Positions 32,911 to 37,314 of a stretch of DNA of 37,314 nucleotides are shown here, piece after piece (within the stretch, counting starts at the first letter, position 1; each line of letters starts with the position of its first letter). Origin of the DNA: CANJDH01 sp031430015 (GTDB lineage: Bacteria; Pseudomonadota; Gammaproteobacteria; Burkholderiales; JAEUOS01). Location of the stretch: positions 1 to 37,314 of the forward strand of contig JANPAR010000312.1 in NCBI GenBank assembly GCA_031430015.1. The letters run 5' to 3'. Below the pieces are notes generated by a model. It did not search any database. It was not told the origin of the DNA and saw only the letters and a list, made by a program, of their open reading frames with translations. The position numbers and the translations under genes are program-made.

Positions 32911-32942
32911 AACGGTTTCACGGCAGTCACCGAAATGGTTGG

Positions 32943-34241
32943 TCAGGCATTGACGGCAAAACCATCCAATGCGATCGCGGGCTTGGCACCCTTGATCAAG
33001 TCCGCCACGATGCGCGCACTGCCGAGCGCCAGTGTCCAGCCCAAGGCCCCGTGGCCGCAGTTGAGCCACAGGTTGGCGTAGCGCGTGGCCCCGAGCAAGG
33101 GCGTGCCCTTGGGCGTGGCCGGCCGCAGCCCGGCCCATGGCTGCATCATCTCGACGCTCTGTGCATAGTCGGTCGCAGCGGGAAATGCCAGCCGCGCTTC
33201 CTTCACGAGCTGCCCGAGGCGCTGCGGATCAATCGCATGCGAATAGCCGGCAATGTCGGCCATGCCGGCGACGCGCAGTTGTGACACACCTTCGTTGTCG
33301 AGTGGCGCATACACCACCTTGCGTTTGAAATCGGTGATGCTGATGCGCGGTGCCTGCGCCGACGCGGGCAGCGTGAGGCTGTAACCCTTGAGCGGGTACA
33401 CCGGCAAACGCAGGCCCAGTGGCCGCAGCAGAAACGGGCTTTGCGCGCCCAGCGTGAGCACGCAGGCGTCGCTCACGATGTCGCCGTGCTCCGTGCGCAC
33501 GCCGCCCACGCCGTTCACGCGTCCGCCGTCGTGAAGCAAGGCCGAGATCGCAGTGCCAAAGCGAAACTGCACGCCCATGCCACGCAAGCGTGTTTCGAGG
33601 CCAAGACAAAAGCGATAGCAGTCGCCCACTTCTTCGCTCGGTGTGTGGATGCCGCCCACCAAGCGCTTTGACAACGCCGAGGCGGGGTCGCCGAGGGCGG
33701 GTTCGAGCGCGATGCATTGCGCGCGATCGAGCGCATCCTGCTCGCAACCGAGCGCGCGCTGGTAGTCCAGCAGGCGGCGCGCGCCGTCAAATCCGGCCTG
33801 ATCGGAAAACACCACGAGCTTGCCGTTCTTGGCATACCCGAAATCGATGCCGCCGCTGCCACCATGCTCCGCGACCAATTGATGCATCAGCGCGCGGCTG
33901 TAGAACGAGAGTGACAGCAGGCGGCGCGTGGTGAGGTCGCTGGTGCTGCGGTTGCAGGCGCGCACGAAGTCGAGCAGCCAGCGCCATTGGTGCGGATCGA
34001 GCGCAGGGTAAAAGCGCAGCGGTGAGTCGCGCCGCAGCAGCCACGGCGGCACCTTGGGCAGCACGCCAGGGCCGGCCAGCGGCGCCACGTAAGAGTAAGA
34101 GAGCTGCGCGCCGTTGGCAAAACTGGTTTCGAGCGCCACACCTTGATTGCGTTCGATCACCTCGACCTGATGGCCGTCGCGCGCGAGATACCACGCAGTG
34201 GTGAGACCGGCGATGCCGGCGCCAAGGATGGAAATACGCAT
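32943..34241 (-). CDS. dadA: D-amino acid dehydrogenase-like FAD oxidoreductase
   Basis: 432 residues from ATG 34241, where the FAD-binding motif starts at once: M-R-I-S-I-L-G-A-G-I-A-G-L-T-T-A (G7, G9, G12), followed by E-R at the end of strand 2. A second conserved block near the C-terminus, N-C-G-H-G-A-L-G-W-T-L-A-L-G-S-A-R, is typical of DadA. These enzymes oxidise D-amino acids to 2-oxo acids, passing electrons to the respiratory chain at the inner membrane face. An upstream in-frame start at 34283 is not needed. With the racemase some 16 kb away it could help in D-amino acid catabolism, though DadA often prefers D-alanine. It diverges from the NIPSNAP gene. The symbol is by likeness only. 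Confidence 0.88.
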   Translation of the reverse strand: MRISILGAGIAGLTTAWYLARDGHQVEVIERNQGVALETSFANGAQLSYSYVAPLAGPGVLPKVPPWLLRRDSPLRFYPALDPHQWRWLLDFVRACNRSTSDLTTRRLLSLSFYSRALMHQLVAEHGGSGGIDFGYAKNGKLVVFSDQAGFDGARRLLDYQRALGCEQDALDRAQCIALEPALGDPASALSKRLVGGIHTPSEEVGDCYRFCLGLETRLRGMGVQFRFGTAISALLHDGGRVNGVGGVRTEHGDIVSDACVLTLGAQSPFLLRPLGLRLPVYPLKGYSLTLPASAQAPRISITDFKRKVVYAPLDNEGVSQLRVAGMADIAGYSHAIDPQRLGQLVKEARLAFPAATDYAQSVEMMQPWAGLRPATPKGTPLLGATRYANLWLNCGHGALGWTLALGSARIVADLIKGAKPAIALDGFAVNA

Positions 34242-34397
34242 GATGGGTGCAGTGTGAATGAGGCGATGCAAAGGGTCAAGCAACGCCCGTGCCTTGGGCT
34301 AAACTCGATTGCAGCCGCTTCGAACAGTGCGTTTCAAACGCAGAGAATGAATCCAGCGGCCAGAGGTCTCCATCACACCACCAAAGGAAACGTCAGC

Positions 34398-34727
34398 ATG
34401 ATTTATGAAATGCGTATCTACCACTGCGTGCCCGGCCGTCTGCCTGCACTCAACGCCCGCTTTGCCAACATCACCCTGAAGCTGTGGAAGAAGCACGGCA
34501 TCCGCCAGGTCGGCTTTTTCACCGACTACATCGGCGACAACTGCAACAACAAGTTGACCTACATTCTTGAGTGGAAGAGTCTCGCCGAGCGCGAAGAGAA
34601 GTGGGCCAAATTTGCGACTGACCCGGAGTGGATCACCAAGCGCGCCGGGACCGAGAAAGACGGCCAGATCGTGGCGCGCGTCGAAAACTCGATGCTGGCA
34701 CCGACTGCGTATTCCAAAATGAAATAA
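34398..34727 (+). CDS. NIPSNAP-family protein
   Basis: 109 residues from ATG 34398 with AAAGGAAA ten bases upstream. M-I-Y-E-M-R-I-Y at the start, W-K-K-H-G-I-R-Q-V-G-F-F in the middle and E-W-K-S-L-A-E-R-E-E-K-W-A-K-F near residue 70 are the standard NIPSNAP (dimeric alpha-beta barrel) pattern. Bacterial members are cytoplasmic, uncharacterised and often lie next to Bug genes or oxidoreductases, as here. A perfect 13-pair hairpin lies nine bases after its stop. Confidence 0.9.
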   Translation: MIYEMRIYHCVPGRLPALNARFANITLKLWKKHGIRQVGFFTDYIGDNCNNKLTYILEWKSLAEREEKWAKFATDPEWITKRAGTEKDGQIVARVENSMLAPTAYSKMK

Positions 34728-34736
34728 GCAGTATCG

Positions 34737-34767
34737 TTGAAGAATGGCTCCAGAAGCCATTCTTCAA
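34737..34767. repeat. palindromic repeat, complete copy (possible transcription end)
   Basis: TTGAAGAATGGCT, CCAGA, AGCCATTCTTCAA: 13 perfect pairs with a five-base loop, between the NIPSNAP gene and a Bug gene. No T run. Nearly the same sequence is at 35906 and half of it at 15956, so it is a repeated element more than a single terminator. Confidence 0.75.
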
Positions 34768-34870
34768 CATTCGCCGCCTGCCAGGGCGGGATCGCAATTG
34801 GTTGGGCGGTATGGCCACGCAGCGCGTAGGTACAGGTCTGCCCCAACGAACGAGCAACAGGAGGTCACGT

Positions 34871-35872
34871 ATGTCCACCTTGATTCGTTTTGCAATGTAC
34901 CTGGTGAGTGCAGTTGTTCTTGCGCTTGCGATTGCGCTGCCGCTCAGCGCCGCCGCGCAGGGTGCAGCGATGCAAACCTGGCCCGCCAAACCGATCCGCC
35001 TCATCATTCCCTATCCGCCGGGTGGGCAGACCGACATCGTCTCGCGCTGGCTCGCCGAGAAGCTCACGCCCGTCCTCGGGCAGTCGGTGATTGCCGAGAA
35101 TCGTGCCGGCGCACAGGGCAGCGTCGGCCTGCAAGCCGCGAAGAGTGCGCCACCGGATGGCTACACCTTCGTCTACACCAACGTTTCCAACATCTCGATC
35201 AACCCGCACATCCAGGCCAACCTGCCCTATGACGGGTTGCGCGATTTCGCCACCGTCACCCAACTGGGCCTGTCGGTGCTCGCGATGGTGGTGCCGTCAT
35301 CGCTCAACATCAAGACCCTGCCGGAGTTCATCGAGTACACCAAGAAAAATCCAGGCAAGGTGAGCTTTGCTTCGTTTGGCAACGGCTCGAGCTCGCATGT
35401 CTACGGCGAGATGCTCAAGGGCGCGGCGGGCATCGACATGGTTCACGTCGCCTACAAGGGCGCGGGCCCTGCCGTGCAGGACATCATGGCCGGCCATGCG
35501 CAAATGGGGATTCATGACCTGGCATCGGTGGCGGCGGGTTTGTCCTCCGGGCGCCTGGTGGCGCTCGCCGTCACCGGCCCGCAGCGCTGGCCGGCGTTGC
35601 CGACCCTGCGCACCTTTGCCGAACAGGGCTTCCCGCTCGACATTGCCGGCTGGAACGGGATTCAGGCGCCGGCCGGTACGCCACCTGCGATCGTCGCGCG
35701 CATGAGCGCCGAGATCAACAAGATCATCCAGAGCCCCGAGGGGCGCGAGCAGATTCTCAAATATGGTTTGCTGGTCACCGGCACCACGCCGGAAGAATTC
35801 GCCAACATCATTGCGCGTGACACGCCGCGCTGGGGCGAGGTCATCAAGCGGGCCGGCATCAAGGGCGATTGA
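34871..35872 (+). CDS. Bug/TctC-family periplasmic solute-binding protein
   Basis: 333 residues from ATG 34871 with AGGAGGT eight bases upstream, starting a Sec signal peptide (residues 1-29, cleavage after L-S-A-A-A). The mature protein has W-P-A-K-P-I-R-L-I-I-P-Y-P-P-G-G-Q-T-D in blocks, N-R-A-G-A-Q-G, P-D-G-Y-T-F-V and V-A-Y-K-G-A-G-P-A. It is the most canonical of the window's three Bug proteins and clearly a separate paralogue, not a duplicate of the others. No tctA/tctB genes flank it. It lies between the two complete copies of the palindromic repeat. Ligand unknown. Confidence 0.93.
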   Translation: MSTLIRFAMYLVSAVVLALAIALPLSAAAQGAAMQTWPAKPIRLIIPYPPGGQTDIVSRWLAEKLTPVLGQSVIAENRAGAQGSVGLQAAKSAPPDGYTFVYTNVSNISINPHIQANLPYDGLRDFATVTQLGLSVLAMVVPSSLNIKTLPEFIEYTKKNPGKVSFASFGNGSSSHVYGEMLKGAAGIDMVHVAYKGAGPAVQDIMAGHAQMGIHDLASVAAGLSSGRLVALAVTGPQRWPALPTLRTFAEQGFPLDIAGWNGIQAPAGTPPAIVARMSAEINKIIQSPEGREQILKYGLLVTGTTPEEFANIIARDTPRWGEVIKRAGIKGD

Positions 35873-35905
35873 CGCGCTGCTGCCCGACCGACAGGAAATC
35901 GGCAC

Positions 35906-35930
35906 AAGAATGGCTCCAGGAGCCATTCTT
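35906..35930. repeat. palindromic repeat, second complete copy (convergent gene end)
   Basis: AAGAATGGCT, CCAGG, AGCCATTCTT: ten perfect pairs between the convergent Bug and MBL-cNMP genes, touching the stop of the latter. Its arms and loop differ from the copy at 34737 by one base. Confidence 0.75.
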
Positions 35931-37314
35931 CAATGATCGATGTAGCGGCGCAGGTGGGTTTCGAGGAGTTTCCAGCGCACCACTGGAATATCCGCCACAT
36001 TGGAAACCGGCACACGGCGTACTGCCGTGGGCGCGGTGAACCGTACTTGCGCGCCATCCGCTGCCTGCGCCCGCAGGAAGGCGGTGCCGATGTGATCGCC
36101 GATGCCCAGGGGCTCATTGAAACCGGAAGGCGTCTGGAGCACACCCGCACCTGACTGGAGTACCAGCACTTCGTCCCTGGGGACGCCGACTACGGTTCCC
36201 GTCGCAAACTGCGCCGTGCTCGATGCGCGCACCAGGCTCCCCAGTTTGACGCACGAGATGCCTTCTGAGAAGAGCCAGCAGATGCGCAGAAAATCAATCT
36301 CGCTGCGTGCCTGCAGCCACTCCGCAGCCGGCAGGAGCCGGCCGACAAAATCCAGATACAGGTCGTAGGGAATGCACATCGCCTGCACAAAGCACAGGGC
36401 GCGGCAGGTTTCCGGCGCGGCAGATTTGCGCAGGGCCGCCGCCTCGCCCAGGATCGAGCCGGTGGCCAGCATGCTGACGCCGCGCCCGTCCTGCCGCAAC
36501 AACTCCACCGAGCCTGTCACCACCAGGTAAACAAACTCGGTCGTATGGCCTTCCTTGTACAAAAACTCTTCCGGGTTGAACACCTTGATCGGCGAATTGA
36601 TCAGGTGGCGCACGCGAAACAGCGGCGCCGCCGGAAAGTAGTTGGCCACCATGTGGAAGGCGCGCCGGCGCAGCGAATCCGATTCGCCCTCGATCAGCAC
36701 ATCCATGGTGCCGAAGGGGGCGCCCGAACCAATCGCCCGCTCGGCTTCCGTCAGGCGCCGCGCAATGTGGGCCAGCATCACCTTGCCGGATTGGTCGTGC
36801 CGGAAATCCTGTGCGACACCATGGATCAGACCACCGCCGATGTCGATTTTCTTGATGTTGGCCGGCTCCGCATAGACGGCCACGGTGCGGTCAAAGAATT
36901 CCTGGCTGATGCCCGGGGCTGCGTTGTCGCTGGTGATCATCTTGCGCATGACGTCTTGCGAGGCAATGTCGGCAAGGTGCGCATAGGTGCGGTAGCCGCC
37001 TTCCCACAACACGCGAAACTGCAGAATGGTGGTCTCTACCGGGTGGGGCGAGAGGATCGGCCGCACTTCCAGGCCCTCGATGTCGTTCCAGGTGTCGATC
37101 GTCAGGTCGTGCACGTCGAACAGCTTGTGAAACTCGTCTTCGGGGACGCGCATCACCGCGGCCAGTTTCTTGAAGGCGGAGGCGCGCACCATCGGCACCG
37201 CGTAGTACTTGAGGCGCTTGTCGCCGCGGATCAGGGCCGTGAGACCGGATTGATGGTCGTCATGGCAATGGGTATGGAAGACGCCGTCGATTTCGTTGAC
37301 GCTGATGCCCAGCG
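35930..37314 (-). CDS. metallo-beta-lactamase fold plus cyclic-nucleotide-binding-domain protein (runs off right edge)
   Basis: The last 461 residues; the start lies beyond the window. The first visible part holds a metallo-beta-lactamase metal motif H-T-H-C-H-D-D-H at window-relative residues 14-21, with further candidate ligands in S-P-H-P-V-E-T and A-H-L-A-D. A cyclic-nucleotide-binding fold follows (F-N-P-E-E-F-L-Y-K-E-G, then V-Y-L-V-V-T-G-S-V-E-L-L and G-S-I-L-G-E-A-A-A-L). The phosphate-binding cassette, normally G-E-x-A-L-L with P-R-A-A/T, here reads A-P-E-T-C-R-A, so the Arg that holds the cyclic phosphate seems replaced. It may therefore sense something other than cAMP or cGMP. The tail has no known domain. 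Similar two-domain proteins exist; their role is unknown. Confidence 0.85.
   Translation of the reverse strand, partial: LGISVNEIDGVFHTHCHDDHQSGLTALIRGDKRLKYYAVPMVRASAFKKLAAVMRVPEDEFHKLFDVHDLTIDTWNDIEGLEVRPILSPHPVETTILQFRVLWEGGYRTYAHLADIASQDVMRKMITSDNAAPGISQEFFDRTVAVYAEPANIKKIDIGGGLIHGVAQDFRHDQSGKVMLAHIARRLTEAERAIGSGAPFGTMDVLIEGESDSLRRRAFHMVANYFPAAPLFRVRHLINSPIKVFNPEEFLYKEGHTTEFVYLVVTGSVELLRQDGRGVSMLATGSILGEAAALRKSAAPETCRALCFVQAMCIPYDLYLDFVGRLLPAAEWLQARSEIDFLRICWLFSEGISCVKLGSLVRASSTAQFATGTVVGVPRDEVLVLQSGAGVLQTPSGFNEPLGIGDHIGTAFLRAQAADGAQVRFTAPTAVRRVPVSNVADIPVVRWKLLETHLRRYIDH

Noticed and set aside
1..37314. tRNA genes, CRISPR arrays, insertion sequences, phage genes
   Set aside because: None was recognised by eye on either strand; short repeats present are too few and too unlike spacers to be a CRISPR array.

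Overview
The window looks like a chromosomal segment of a GC-rich betaproteobacterium, most likely in Burkholderiales. The signs are three stand-alone Bug/TctC-type periplasmic binding proteins in 37 kb, several class III CoA-transferases, a DUF3563 gene, a Glt-type acidic amino acid ABC importer and a class A RNase P RNA. No phage, transposase, CRISPR array or tRNA gene was seen. The species cannot be fixed from the sequence alone.

Layout. 1-3475: a SulP-like permease cut by the left edge, a fluoroacetate-dehalogenase-like hydrolase, the RNase P RNA gene (minus strand), a secreted alpha/beta hydrolase and a glyoxalase-fold protein. 3694-11181: an acyl-CoA and organic-acid module of two CoA-transferases, two Bug proteins, an enoyl-CoA hydratase-like protein, a MaoC hydratase and a cupin, with a small DUF2281 gene between them. 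11290-15908: an isomerase gene remnant, an NTF2-like protein, a ThDP enzyme, an orphan TRAP large permease and a binding protein that lacks a signal peptide.

16071-22923 is a coherent acidic amino acid block on one strand: Asp/Glu racemase, HypT-like LysR regulator, aspartase (aspA) and the four-gene importer gltI-gltJ-gltK-gltL, with a good terminator hairpin between gltI and gltJ. The likely logic is uptake of Asp/Glu, racemisation of the D and L forms, and deamination of L-aspartate to fumarate.

22924-24506 is a decayed stretch: DUF3563 gene, hairpins, a LysR gene without its DNA-binding domain and an EamA transporter gene reduced to its first helix. 24507-32269 holds a VOC protein, a two-domain sulfurtransferase, a MarR-GNAT gene broken by an apparent one-base deletion and preceded by a strong inverted repeat, a GloB-type hydrolase, and an ABC ATPase / FtsX-type permease / AttH-CrtC-family exported protein trio. 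32426-37314: DUF2237 protein, DadA-like D-amino acid dehydrogenase, NIPSNAP protein, a third Bug protein and a metallo-beta-lactamase plus cyclic-nucleotide-binding-domain fusion cut by the right edge.

No clearly new defence or mobile system was found. The points most worth checking are the MarR-GNAT frameshift with its operator-like palindrome, a short palindromic repeat family seen three times, substitutions at expected catalytic or ligand positions in the enoyl-CoA hydratase-like, ThDP and cNMP-domain proteins, and the acidic amino acid block.
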